Shown: positions 10,965 through 22,040 of the stretch, one piece after another
How positions within the stretch are numbered: the stretch's first letter is position 1
Layout of the letters: every line of letters begins with the position of its first letter
Origin: Inia geoffrensis
Lineage: Eukaryota; Chordata; Mammalia; Artiodactyla; Iniidae
DNA: 64,000 nt
Direction of reading: 5' to 3'
Assembly: GCA_036417435.1 (NCBI GenBank)
Contig: CM070903.1
Span: 88,991,001 to 89,055,000, forward strand
Position numbers and translations under genes: made by a program
Notes under the pieces: model-generated
Seen by the model: only the letters and a program-made list of their open reading frames with translations
Told to the model about the DNA's origin: nothing
Database searches by the model: none

Positions 10965-11404
10965 AGGAAACATACTTTAAAGATTTCAGTTCTTTTCCAT
11001 TTGTTAAGGTTTATTTTGCCCCAGAATTTCTTGGTAAATGTCCTATGTGCCCCTATAATACAACATTTCATGTGTGTTATGGGGTGGAATGTTCTATGTT
11101 AATCATATGAAGTTGCTTGATAATGTTAGATCTTCTATATCCTTACTGGTTTTCTCTAGTAGTTCTGTCAATTTCTGGGAGAGGAGAATTGGTGTCTCCA
11201 ACTATAATTGTGGACTTGTCTATATCTCCTTTCATTCCTGTGTAATTTTGCTTCACATATCTTGAAGCTCTCTTGATAGCTGTAAACACATTTAGTTATG
11301 TGTTTTTGATGAATTGCCTCTTTTCATCATTATGTACTCTTTGTCCCTTGTAATATCCCTGTTCTGAAATCTATTTTTTCTAATATTAATGTAGTTACTC
11401 CACC

Positions 11405-11537
11405 TTTCTTTAATTAGTATGATATATATTTTCTTTAATTAGTATGATATATATTTACTTTCTTTAATTAGTATGATATATATTTTAATTTCTTTAATTA
11501 GTATGATATATATTTTAATTAGTATGATATATATTTT
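11405..11537. repeat. AT-rich tandem array
   Basis: Five copies of the unit ttaattagtatgatatatat separated by short ttctt or tttaatt spacers, with a period of roughly 22-30 bases. It looks like a local expansion within old L1 sequence. Confidence 0.9.
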
Positions 11538-11617
11538 CCTGTCTTTTTATTTATCTATCTATATTGTTATATTTAAAATGGGTTACTTGTAGACAATACT
11601 TAGGTCTCCCTTTTTTT

Positions 11618-11857
11618 AAAAATGTTTATTTACTTATTTATTTATTTTTGGCTGCATCGGGTCTTAGTTGTGGCACATAGGCTCTTCATTGTGGCATACG
11701 AGCTTCTCTATAGTTGTGGTATGCAGACTCAGTAGTTGCAGCGTGCGGTCTTGGTTGCCCTGCTGCATGTGGGATCTTAGTTCCCCGACCAGGGATCGAA
11801 CCCACTTCCCCTGCATTGGAAGGCGAATTCTTAACCACTGGACCACCAGGGAAGTCC
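11618..11857 (-). mobile_element. CHR-2-like SINE
   Basis: Antisense element ending ccaccagggaagtcc, with the A-tail side seen as tttatttatttatttttggc. Flanking duplication is imperfect: AGGTCTCCCTTTTTT at about 11602 and AGGTCTCTCTTTTTT at 11859. Confidence 0.85.
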
Positions 11858-12334
11858 GAGGTCTCTCTTTTTTAATCCAATCTGATGTTCTCTTTTTTTA
11901 ATCACTGTGTTTAGATTATTTACATTTAATATAATTATTGATATGATTGCCTTTAGGCCTACTGTTTTATTAGTTATTTTCTGTTTGCTCCCTATGTTTA
12001 AAAAAAATTTTTTTTGTTCCTACTTTCCTGCCTTCTTGCAGATGATTTGAGTAGTTTAATATTACATTTTAATTAATTTATGTATTATCTTTTTGGTTAT
12101 ATCTTCATATTTTTTATAGTTGCTCTATGGCTTACAATATATATACATAAACCTTCACAGTCTACTGAGTGTATTATATCACTTCAAGTAAAATGTGGAA
12201 AGACACCTTGCAGACATATAGGTCCCTCTCCCCACCACTCACTGACCTTTATGGTATAGTTGGTATATGTATTATATTGATATATATGGAAACCCCATTA
12301 GACAATTTTATAATTTTTGCTTTCAACAGTTATA

Positions 12335-12817
12335 CAGGCATACCTTATTTTATCATGTTTCACTTTATTGCACTTTGCAGACATTTCATTCTTTTTGCCA
12401 TTTGAAGGTTTGTGACAACCCTGAGTCAAACACGTATATTGGTGCCATTTTTACAACAGCATTTGCTTACTTCATGTCTCTGTGTCACATTTTGGTAATT
12501 CTCATGATATTTCAAACTTTTTCAATATTATTATATTTGTTCTGGTGATCTGTGATAAGTGATCTTTCTTGTTGCTACTATGACTTGTTGAAGGCTCAGA
12601 TAATGGTTAGCATTTTTTAGCAATAAAGTATTTTAAAATTAAGTTATTTACATTTTTTGACATAATGCTATTGCACATTTGATAGACTACAATATAGTGT
12701 AAACATAACTTTTATATGCACTGGGAAACCAAAAAAATTATTTGACTTCCTTTTTGTGATATTTGCTTTATTGAGGTGGTCTGTAACTGAATCTGCAATA
12801 TCTCTAAGGTATTCCTG
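12335..12817 (+). mobile_element. Tigger1-derived MITE
   Basis: Terminal inverted repeats begin caggcatacctta and end aaggtattcctg, bounded by TA dinucleotides as expected for Tc1/mariner-type insertion. The ends match those of the large Tigger1 at 26-29 kb, but the transposase region is deleted, leaving about 480 bases. Confidence 0.85.
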
Positions 12818-12819
12818 TA

Positions 12820-13790
12820 CATATTTTAGAGAACCTAAGTGGAAAAAACTAATATTTAAAATTTACTCATCCATTTTCCATTTCCATTTCTCTTCTTTCA
12901 TACCTGAAAACCCATGTTTCCTTCTGGTATCATTTCCTTTTAGCCTATAGAATTTCAATTAGTATTTCTTTTAGAGCAAGTCTGCTGTTGACACATTCTC
13001 TTAGTTTTCCTTCATTTGAGAATATTTTTATTTTGTTTTTATTCCTAAGGGATATATTCACTGGTTATAGAATTCTGAATTAACAGGGTTTTTCCCCTAT
13101 GGCTTTAAAGATGTTCTACTCTCATCCCTATCTATGATCATTCAAATAGTAATTTGTCTTGAAAATTCTCTCTAGATTATTTTTTTTTCCCTGTATGTAA
13201 TTTGTCTTGAAAATTCTCTCTAGATTATTTCAAGTTTTGACATTTTTTGTTCCAATGGTTTGATTATGTGTTGAGGGTTTTTTGTTTGTTTGTTTGTTTG
13301 TTTTGTTTTTCTTTGAGTTTATTCTGTTTGGGTTTGCTGAGGGCCTGAATTTGAAAACTTATGTAATTCACTAAATTTGGGAAGTTTTCAGCAGTTGTTT
13401 CTTCATGTATTTTCCTGCCCAATTTCCTTCTCCTTTGCTGGGAATCCAATGACGAGAATGTTAAGACATTTTGATGTTGTCCTCCATCTCTCTAAGGCTC
13501 TGTTCATTGTTTCAATCTTTTTTCTCTCTCTTGTTTGTATTGGATAATTTCTATTGATCTGTCTTCCATTTCACTTACTTTTATCTTTTATATCCATTTC
13601 TGCTTTTGAGCCCACCAAGGGAATTTTAAATTTTCAGATATTGTATTTTTCAATTTTTAATTTTCTAATTGGCTCTTTTTTATGGTTTCTATTTCTCTGC
13701 TAAGAACCTGTATTTTCCCATTCATTTCAAATTTTTATCTTTACCTCAGGGAGCATAGCTACTAATATACCTTGCAGGTATTTTTATGAA
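12820..13790 (-). repeat. Old L1 sequence (continuation)
   Basis: Resumes the L1M-type antisense text interrupted by the MITE (ttctggtatcatttcctttt, ctggttatagaattctga). It includes a 33-bp segment duplicated in tandem at 13150-13182 and 13198-13230. Confidence 0.5.
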
Positions 13791-14286
13791 GTTCAGTTGG
13801 GGGAAACAGCTCTTAAGGGAAAAATAATCAGTTTTACTGCATTTTAAAAAATTCGAAATTGTTAAAAAATTTTTGCATGTAGACCACAAGAAAGAACAAT
13901 TTTCTTATACTGAGTAGCTATGGGTAAAACTAATTCTATGGTTGCCAAATATATTTTCAGTGCCATTGTATAGTCTAAGGATTTACATACCATTTTGTTA
14001 AAATCTTTCTGCTTAAGAAACAACAGGAATATTTGTGTTTGGAACCCCTTATATTAGTTAAATATCAGGGTATTAGAAGTGTAGGATCATGAGGTTCTAA
14101 TAGAAGGGACATTTCAATGTTGGGTAAAACAAATCTTTTAATATAGCTAAGTGATTTTCAGTGCACCCTAACTCAGGGATACCTGAATGTTGAAAAACAT
14201 GTAGTTCATTTTCTTCTTCACTTTGGTGTACGATTCTCATGTGAAACAAAAATTTTACATTGTGCTGCAATAAAAGCAAATTGTAG
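13791..14286. other. Intergenic, nothing recognised
   Basis: A+T-rich sequence without a recognisable gene or repeat by eye. Confidence 0.5.
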
Positions 14287-14477
14287 GGCTTCCCTGGTGG
14301 CGCAGTGGTTGAGAGCCCGCCTGCCGATGCAGGGGACACAGGTTCGTGCCCCGGTCCGGGAAGATCCCACATGCCGCGGAGCGGCTGGGCCCGTGAGCCA
14401 TGGCCGCTGAGCCTGCGCGTCTGGAGCCTGTGCTTCGCAACTGGAGAGGCCACAACAGTGAGAGGCCCGCGTACCGC

Positions 14478-14503
<26 letters not shown>
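14287..14503 (+). mobile_element. CHR-1-type SINE
   Basis: Complete element from gggcttccctggtggcgcag to a pure A tail of about 25 bases. Target-site duplication AATTGTAG on both sides. Confidence 0.95.
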
Positions 14504-14508
<5 letters not shown>

Positions 14509-14695
14509 TAGAAGGAGATTTGATTTTGTAGTAAGAGTATCCATTTCAATGACATCATCCTAATAGTTAGTGGGTGTTATATGATAATAAGGCGAAAACC
14601 ATTGTTCTCATTTAAATGTTGGCAAATGTAATTTTATAAAAGCTGCTTCACTCAAATGTTATTTTTACTCTTTAAAAATAATACATGACAATAGG

Positions 14696-14845
14696 AACTT
14701 CCCTGGTGGTCCAGTGGCTAAGACTCTGCACTTCCACTGCAGGGGACACGGGTTTGATCCCTGGTCAGGGCACTAAGATCCCACATGCCTGCCGTGTGGC
14801 ATGGCCAAAAAACAAATAAACAAACAAATAAAAATGACATTAAAG
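14696..14845 (+). mobile_element. CHR-2-type SINE
   Basis: Shorter tRNA-derived element beginning gaacttccctggtggtccag, passing tgatccctggtcagggcac and catggccaaaaaacaaataa. This family is older than the CHR-1 copies, consistent with its greater divergence. Confidence 0.85.
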
Positions 14846-14949
14846 AAATGTTTAAAGGAAAAAAAGTCTCCCCAAAGGTAAATGATGGTTATTTTTACTT
14901 TGGTGTACATCTTCTAGTCTTTTTTCCCTGATATATATACACACAAAAA

Positions 14950-15110
14950 TTATTTTACAAAATAGTCAGAAATTACAACTACCTTAGATGTCCTTCAATA
15001 AATGAATAGCTAAAGAAACTGGTACACCCATGACATGTAATACTACTCAGCAGTAAAAAAGAACAAACTGCTGATACACACAACTTGGATGAAGATTGAG
15101 ATTCATCTTC
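14950..15110 (+). mobile_element. L1 3' fragment
   Basis: Sense fragment with agatgtccttcaataaatga and aatactactcagcagtaaaa, typical of the L1 ORF2 end and 3'UTR. Confidence 0.7.
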
Positions 15111-15356
15111 TTTAGTAAATGACTTATTCTACCTCTCTGCCATTTTTCTAGTCTCTTCACTTACTTGAAATGCCATATTTATCATGTAATAAATTCCTAT
15201 ATACCTCTGAATCTATTTCTGAACTTTACTCGGTTCCATTAATCTCTCTGACTATGCTAGCATGGCAGTATTTGAATCATGGTAGCTTTATTATTCATTT
15301 TGATATCTGATAGATCGATTTTGCTCTCATTATTCTCTTCAGAAATGTATTGGCTA

Positions 15357-15524
15357 GGGACTTCCCTGGTGTCACAGTGGTTAAGACTCCATGCTCCCAA
15401 TGCAGGGGGCTGGGGTTCGATCCCTGGTCAGGGAACTAGATCCCACATGCATGCCGCAACTAAGGAGCCCACCTGCCGCAACTAAGACCTGGCACGACCA
15501 AATAAATAAATAAATAATTTTTAA
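15357..15524 (+). mobile_element. CHR-type SINE
   Basis: Starts gggacttccctggtgtcaca and ends in an AAAT-rich tail. The duplicated target is imperfect: AAATGTATTGGCTA upstream, AAATGTATCAGCTA downstream. Confidence 0.88.
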
Positions 15525-15539
15525 AAATGTATCAGCTAA

Positions 15540-15990
15540 TCTTTTTGAGAAATTTTAAATTCAGAAAAGTACAAAAAATTATATAACACCCATTTTCCTT
15601 ATACCCAGAATTAACAATTATCTAGCAGTCTGTTATGTCTGAGTGAAATTTATTGTTTCACATCAAATAAATAAAATATTGCAGTAAAGCTAAGTATTAT
15701 CTGACCCCATACCCAAGCTGCATTCTAATTCTTTCTTCCCCAGAACCAACCACTATTTTTAATTTGGTATTTTTCCTTCTTAGTTTTATTCTAAAATTCT
15801 GCATTTTCATACTTTACCTACCTATATCTAGGAACAAGAAGTAGTATTACTATTTTAAAATTATTTTAAAAAGTAGTGTTTTGATACATTTTTTTACTCA
15901 ACTTTATCTTTTTGAGATCTATCTATGTTGGTATATGTTGATCTAGTTTATTTATTTTAAAGGCCTGGCACACTGTTCTCACCACTCCCA
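15540..15990. other. Intergenic, nothing firm
   Basis: A+T-rich text, perhaps old LINE sequence. No gene seen. Confidence 0.4.
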
Positions 15991-15999
15991 ACTCCTGTA

Positions 16000-16326
16000 T
16001 TCACTTGGCTTGCTTGCTTACTTCTTTCAAGTCTTTATTCAAATGTCAGTATGGATTTCCCTGACCATCCTTTTAAAACTCACACACACACACTCTCTCC
16101 CAGGGCTCCTGTTAGCCCTTCCCAGCTTTGTATTTCTCCATAGCTCCTATTACCATCAAACATACTATGTACTTCTTTGTTTGTTTATTATATATCTCCT
16201 TCTACAAGAATGTAAACTACATGAAGGCAAGGATTTTTGTGTGTATTAGTAACTGCTATGTTTCCAATTGTCAGAACAGTGCTTGGCACATAGCAGCCAC
16301 TCAATAAATATTTATTGAATGAACCA
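16000..16326 (+). repeat. L2 LINE 3' end
   Basis: Contains caagtctttattcaaatgtc, tttccctgaccatcc and the canonical 3' phrase cagtgcttggcacatagcag followed by ctcaataaatatttattgaa. Confidence 0.8.
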
Positions 16327-16609
16327 ATGCATTTTAGTGATATGCCAATCAATGGTCAGGTTATTTTCAATTTTTCCAGATTACAAGCAATACTGCATCA
16401 GATATCCTTGTATGGCTCATGGATGAATGTGAATTTCTAGGTAGTAGCGTGCCCATGTTTTCAATTTTGTTGAACTGCTAAATTGCTTTCCCCAGTTGCT
16501 ATTCCAATTTACCATCCAACCAGTTGTGAATTTCCCCTTATCTTTTGTAACAATTTATCATGTAAGAATTTTTAACTTTTCTAGTCTTTTGAGTAAAAAC
16601 TGACATTCC

Positions 16610-16933
16610 GGGCTTCCCTGGTGGCGCAGTGGTTGAGAATCTGCCTGCCAATGCAGGGGACACGGGTTCGAGCCCTGGTCTGGGAAGATCCCACATGCCG
16701 TGGAGCAACTAGGCCCGTGAGCCACAACTACTGAGCCTGCACATCTGGAGCCTGTGCTCCGCAACAAGAGAGGCCACGATAGTGAGAGGCCCACGCACTG
16801 CGATGAAGAGTGGCCCCCGCTTGCCGCAACTGGAGAAAGCCCTCACACAGAAATGAAGACCCAACACAGCCATAAATAAATAAATAAATAAATAAATAAA
16901 TTTTTAAAAATGAATATCTGGTAAAAACAAAAC
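16610..16933 (+). mobile_element. Long-form CHR SINE
   Basis: Full-length element of about 320 bases, with the standard head, the extended body (gaagagtggcccccgcttgc) and an AAAT-repeat tail. Target-site duplication CTGACATTCC at 16600-16609 and 16934-16943. Confidence 0.94.
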
Positions 16934-17340
16934 CTGACATTCCATTACCAATTTATTTTAACAGTATTACTTATGTGCTTCCTTTTGCTCTTTTTTAAAA
17001 AATTTTAACACAGTTAATACATGCACGTAGTTAAAAAATATAATACTGAAAAGATTATATAGAAAACAGTAGTTCCCCATTCCTTCTATCCTATAATTTG
17101 TATTAAAGCTCTATTTTACAATTTCTTGATTTAGCTCTTTTACATAGACACATATACACCCTTGCTTCCCCTCCTTTTATAGTCTCAGTGTAATTATAAT
17201 TTTCAGTTAAGGATCAGTATTTACATTATGACTACATTAATATTGTTAACTTCATAGCCAAGTAGTGTGTGCTTTTCTGTCTTGAAAAGCTTTTAATTTT
17301 CCTTAAGAAAATAATTGCATCATGTATCAAATGTGTATTT

Positions 17341-17543
17341 TTTTTTTTTTTTCGGTACGCGGGCCTCTCACTGTTGTGGCCTCTCCCGTTGCGGAGCACA
17401 GGCTCCGGACGCGCAGGCTCAGCGGCCATGGCTCACGGACCCAGCCGCTCCGTGGCATGTGGGATCTTCCGAGACCGGGGCACGAACCTGCATCCCCTGC
17501 ATCGGCAGGCGGACTCTCAACCACTGCGCCACCAGGGAAGCCT
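17341..17543 (-). mobile_element. CHR-1-type SINE
   Basis: Antisense copy starting with T tail and cggtacgcgggcctctcact, ending accagggaagcc. Target-site duplication TCAAATGTGTATTT (17327-17340 and from 17544). Confidence 0.95.
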
Positions 17544-17943
17544 TCAAATGTGTATTTTTCTATGTACCTATTCTTACTATTTTTTCCAATTACATATCAA
17601 TTCTGTCATGTGCCTAATACTAGTTCTCTTCATCCAATGCTCAGAAATATCAGCTAGTCTATTAATTCCACTTGTTTTTTCTCAGAGACCCTCATCCTGG
17701 AGCCCTTCATCCTCCTGTTCCAGTCCAGAATGGTTACTTCCTAGGCTCCTGCAGTCTGTCGTCTGGGACATCCCTCTGCTATTCCCTATTTTAGAGTCAT
17801 TTTCTGGATCCTGTGCTTTCCTCCTCCTTGATTACCTCCTCATTTCAGAGGAGTACTCCTCCAGTAGCTTCCTGAGAAAGGGTGAATGGGAAGTAAATTC
17901 TTTGAGATCTCATATATCTGAAAAGGTTTTCATTGTATTCAAG

Positions 17944-18116
17944 TGGTTTTCAACCCTGGTTGCATATTGGAATTACATGGGAGAGCCTTAAAAGCAAAAA
18001 CAAAAGCAAAATCTTCTCAGACCCTGCCTCAAACCAACTAAATGAGAATTCTGATACCAGGATTTAATAATAGGTCTCCAGGAGATTCTAATGTGGTGCT
18101 GGGGTTGAAAACCAGA
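17944..18116 (+). mobile_element. MER5A hAT-Charlie MITE
   Basis: Phrases ttcaaccctggttgcatatt, gagaattctgataccagga and ctggggttgaaaacca match MER5A in order. About 170 bases, nearly end to end. Confidence 0.75.
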
Positions 18117-18137
18117 TTTTCTCAAACTCGAAGGTTT

Positions 18138-18715
18138 AGCTGGATGTGGCAGGCCAAATTCTAACACGGTCCTCAAGATTTCCTTTCCCTGATGCATAAT
18201 ACACTTCTGTTAAGTGTGGCTGGTACTAGTACATATGATGGGGTATTATTCCATGAATAACTCTGAGTTAATAAAAAGGGGGATTATCCTGACTGGCTCT
18301 TAACGTTATTAGGTGAATCCTTCAAGAGAAGGTAAAACATCAGAGAGATGTTCTCCTGTTGGCCTTGAAGACGAAGCAAATTGCTATGTTGGGAGAAGAG
18401 GGAACCATATGGCAATGACATGAGGGGAAGCCATTAGGAACTGAGATCAGTCCCAGGCTGGCAGCAAGAAAACAAGGTCTTCTGTCATATAGCTTCAAGG
18501 AACTGACTTCTGCCAACAACTCAGATGAGATTGGAAGAGGACTTTAAGTTCCAGATGACAGCACAGCTTTAGCTGACACTGCAGCTTTGTAAGACCCTGA
18601 ACAAGAAACCCAGCTACTCTGTGCTCAGACTTCTAACCCACAGAAACTATGAGATAATAAATGGGTGACTGAGATTATGGTAATTTGCTCTATAGCAATA
18701 GAAAACTGATAATAC
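18138..18715 (+). mobile_element. MaLR-like LTR remnant
   Basis: Contains ctgacttctgccaacaactc, a cccacagaaactatgagata and ataaatggg polyadenylation-type stretch, and tagcaatagaaaactgataa at the end. This is the pattern of common ancient mammalian LTRs. The exact subfamily is uncertain. Confidence 0.5.
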
Positions 18716-18939
18716 AGCTGAGTATAGTATTCTGGGAGGGAAATCATGTTCCCTATGAACTTTAGGAGCATTGCTCCATTGGCTTGTAACTATGTTGCTA
18801 TCATGAAATTAGATACCATTCTAATCCCCATCTTTTTGGAGCCATTTGTGAGTAAATTTCACAGAACATATCCCTTTGCCATTAAATATTCAAGTGTGTA
18901 TTTCATAAGAACAAAGACATTCACTTAAATAACAACAGT

Positions 18940-19326
18940 GAAATTATTAAAATCTGGAAATTTAATTTTGTTATGATACTTTTATCCACAGATTTTATTA
19001 AAAGTTCACCATTTATCCTAATAATGTCCATTTTAAAAATGACCAGGATCCAATCCAGGGTCACGCACTGCATTCAGTTTCCAAGTTTTTATGTCTCTGT
19101 AATATTGAACAGTTCCTCAGACTTTCTTTGTCTTTTATGACATTGACATTTTTAAAAAAAACAGGCCAGTTATTTTGTAGAATGTCCGTCAATTTGGGGT
19201 CGTCTTATGTTTTGTCATGCTTAGATTCAGGTTATACATTTTTGGCAGGAATACGGCATAAATGTTGTGTTCTTTTCAATACATTTTATCAGGAGGTACA
19301 TGATGTCAATTTGCCCTATTATTTGT
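18940..19326 (-). repeat. Old L1M 3'UTR-like sequence
   Basis: Text around tttgtagaatgtccgtcaat and tcatgcttagattcaggtta recurs in diverged form near 58560-58620, indicating a shared interspersed family. Confidence 0.5.
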
Positions 19327-19333
19327 GATATTA

Positions 19334-19602
19334 ACTTTTTTTATTGAAGTATAGTTGATCTACAATATGTTAATTACTGCTGAACAACAGTGATTCAGTT
19401 ATACATACATACATATATATACACATTCTTTTTTAATATTCTTTTCCATTATGGTTTATCATAGGATATTGAGCATAGTTCTCTGTGCTATACAGTAGGA
19501 CCTTGTTGTTTATCCGTTCTCTATATAAAAGCTCACATCTGCTAACCCCAGCCTCCCACTCCATCCCTCCCCCAACCCCCGCCTCCCCTTGGCAACCATC
19601 AT
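19334..19602 (-). mobile_element. 5'-truncated cetartiodactyl L1 3' end
   Basis: Antisense L1 3'UTR with tttattgaagtatagttgat, ccattatggtttatcatagg and tacagtaggaccttgttgtt, a pattern common in cetartiodactyl genomes. Possible imperfect target duplication ATATTAACTTT/ATACTAACTTT. Confidence 0.75.
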
Positions 19603-19833
19603 GTAATACTAACTTTGATCATTTGGTTAAAATGGTATCTAACAAATTGCTCCACTATAACTTACTATTTTTCCTTTTATAATTAATAAATAAAGTATGT
19701 GGAAATTCTTGACTATATAATTATTCTGTTCTCAAATTACTTCACCTACCAGTTTTAGAATTTTTGTCGATTCTTGCCTGACTCAATTGTCACCATTTTA
19801 AAATGATCTAAATTAATTGTTGCATTTACTTTT

Positions 19834-20354
19834 TAAAAATTAATTAATTAATTAATTAACTTTTGGCTGAGTTGGGACTTGTTGCTGTGCACGGGCTTTC
19901 TCTAGTTGCGGCGCGAGTTGGGGCTACTCTGTTGTGGTACATGGGCTTCTCATTGCAGTGGCTTCTCTTGTGGCTCGCAGGCTCTAGGTGCGTGGGCTTC
20001 AGTAGTTGTGGCACACGGGCTTAGTTGCTCTGTGGCGTGTGGGATCTTCCCGGACCAGGGCTCGAACCCGTGTCCCCTGCATTGGCAGGTGGATTCTTTT
20101 TTTTTTTTTTTTTTTTTTTTTTGCGGTACGCGGGCCTCTCACTGTTGTGGCCCCTCCCATCGCGGAGCACAGGCTCCGGACGCGCAGGCCCAGCGGCCAC
20201 GGCTCACGGGCCCAGCCGCTCCGCGGCATGTGGGATCTTCCCGGACCGGGGCACGAACCCGTGTCCCCTGCATCGGCAGGCGGACTCTCAACCACTGTGC
20301 CACCAAGGGAGCCCGGCAGGTGGATTCTTAACCACTGCACCACCAGGGAAGTCC
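19834..20354 (-). mobile_element. Long-form CHR SINE, split by a younger SINE
   Basis: Antisense long CHR element with ggctgagttgggacttgttg near the tail and caccagggaagtcc at the head end. Target duplication CATTTACTTTT about 19823 and 20357. The head region is split by the nested copy at 20099-20314. Confidence 0.9.
20099..20314 (-). mobile_element. CHR-1-type SINE nested in another SINE
   Basis: Complete antisense CHR-1 copy with target-site duplication GGCAGGTGGATTCTT (20084-20098 and 20315-20329) made from the host SINE's own sequence, so the order of insertion is certain. Confidence 0.95.
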
Positions 20355-20369
20355 ACATTTACTTTTAAG

Positions 20370-21805
20370 TGATCTGTTTTTCTCTCTGAGAGTTCTAAAC
20401 TCTCTAAGTGTACCATAATTTTATGATTTTTGGTACTAGGGTTTAATGATACTGGTGTAGTTTTTCTTTATTCATATTCCTGGGTACTCAGTAGATTCTT
20501 TTAATCTGGGAATTCTTGTCCTTTGGAAAAACTTACTTTGATTGTTTTCTTTCTTCCATTTTCTTCTTTTGGAATTCTTTTCAGTCATATGTTTATACCT
20601 CCTGTATCATTCTTCTTTTGGTTTTTGTTAATATTATCTGCACTATAGTCTGTCTCTTTAACCTTTCCTTTGCTGTACCATCTGGAACATATCAATCTGA
20701 TCCCTCTATTGAATTTTTAGTTTTTATGATTATGTTCCAAAATTTCCAGAGCTATTTCTTATTCTCTGGTTGTTACTTATAATAAAATCCTGTCCTTAAA
20801 AAAAAATGTCCCTGTACCCAGCCAATGAACATAACAAAATGTCTGGATGTTTTCATTTGTATAGTTTCTTGCTTCTGGATTGGGGTTCATTCCCCCTCAT
20901 TCACTCTCCACCCCTGTTTTGTTTGTTTCAGTATTAAATGTTAGAGACTTTCCTCAAATGTTTGGTGACCCAGACTATCCATTTATATTTTAGAATGAGG
21001 TACTAAAAAGGCTGAGTGGTAGGCTTCACAGTAGGGTGATTCAGCTGTTAGAATCCCTAGACATTAGTATTAGATGCTAGTATGTAATTGTCCCAGAGCC
21101 GCTCAGTTTCTTTTTAAAAAAGGATCGTCTAGTCTTCTGCTTGTGAGATATGTGTCTGATCATTGGGATTCCTAGGATGAAGGAAGGATCCTGGCTCCTC
21201 ACTACTCAGAATTCAGGTTTTTACAACGTACTTCTCTCCTACTCTTTGCTGTGCCTGTTTTGTCTAAGCATAGAGCCTTTCTGATTTCAGTTTCTTCAAA
21301 GAGGATAGTGATTTGGCTGTGCTGAATTGATGAGAGAACATGTTATTCCAGTCATTTTGCATACAAAGTTTTGACGAACTTCTCTGTTTTCATCCCTGCC
21401 TCTCATCCTCACAACTAGGGTTTGACTCATCCATATTTTGAGCTTGTCAGGGATTCAGTGAGGTAAATCAACATGCTTCTCTTTGATAGGCATCTTACCT
21501 TGTTGCATCCTCTTCTTTTCTGTTATCATTGCTATTTGTTTTCCATCTTCCCAAAATTTGCTGATATCACTTGCCATTGTCGTCCTTTTCCCTGGGAGTT
21601 TATTTATCTTTTTCAAGAATCCATGTAATGTCATTTTTAGGTGGGACTGGAAGAAGAGGAACTAAACATCTACGATCAATGTGCCATCCGTTTCTGTCCA
21701 TTTTAATGTACTTATTCTTCCTGATGAACTTATAATCAGTTTCCATGTTATACTAACTCACCTACCCGTCCACACATGGAAATTTATATAAAATTACATT
21801 GAATC
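20370..21805. other. Intergenic, no gene seen
   Basis: A+T-rich, with text resembling old LINE sequence in places. Short ORFs lack recognisable domains. Confidence 0.45.
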
Positions 21806-21818
21806 CATAGGTTAATTT

Positions 21819-22027
21819 TTTTTTTTTTTTTTTTTGCGGTATGCAGGCCTCTCACTGTTGTGGCCTCTCCTGTTGCAGAGCACAGGCTCCGGACGCGCAG
21901 GCTCAGCGGCCATGGCTCAGGGGCCCAGCCGCTCCGTGGCATGCGGGATCTTCCCGGACCGGGGCACGAACCCATGTCCCCTGCATCGGCAGGCAGACAC
22001 TCAACCACTGCGCCACCAGGGAAGCCC
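21819..22027 (-). mobile_element. CHR-1-type SINE
   Basis: Antisense, complete from T tail to accagggaagcccc. Target-site duplication CATAGGTTAATTT (21806-21818 and 22028-22040). Confidence 0.95.
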
Positions 22028-22040
22028 CATAGGTTAATTT

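Larger units (their letters stand above)
10980..12332 (-). repeat. Old L1 sequence, 5' region
   Basis: Diverged antisense L1M/HAL1-like text (tctccaactataattgtgga, cttctatatccttactggtt). It is broken by a SINE (11618-11857), a local AT-rich tandem array (11405-11537) and the Tigger1-derived MITE, and resumes at about 12820. Confidence 0.55.

Noticed and set aside
11405..11537. CRISPR-like repeat array
   Set aside because: The spacers are nearly identical AT-rich text and the setting is a mammalian L1. It is a simple tandem expansion.
14287..14360. tRNA gene-like sequence in SINE heads (here and in each CHR copy)
   Set aside because: The heads descend from a tRNA and keep promoter-box resemblance, but they continue into SINE body and tail. 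They are retroposons, not tRNA genes.
19906..20372. ORFs of 115-141 codons in several frames
   Set aside because: They translate nested SINE sequence. Similar peptides recur at every CHR copy in the window.
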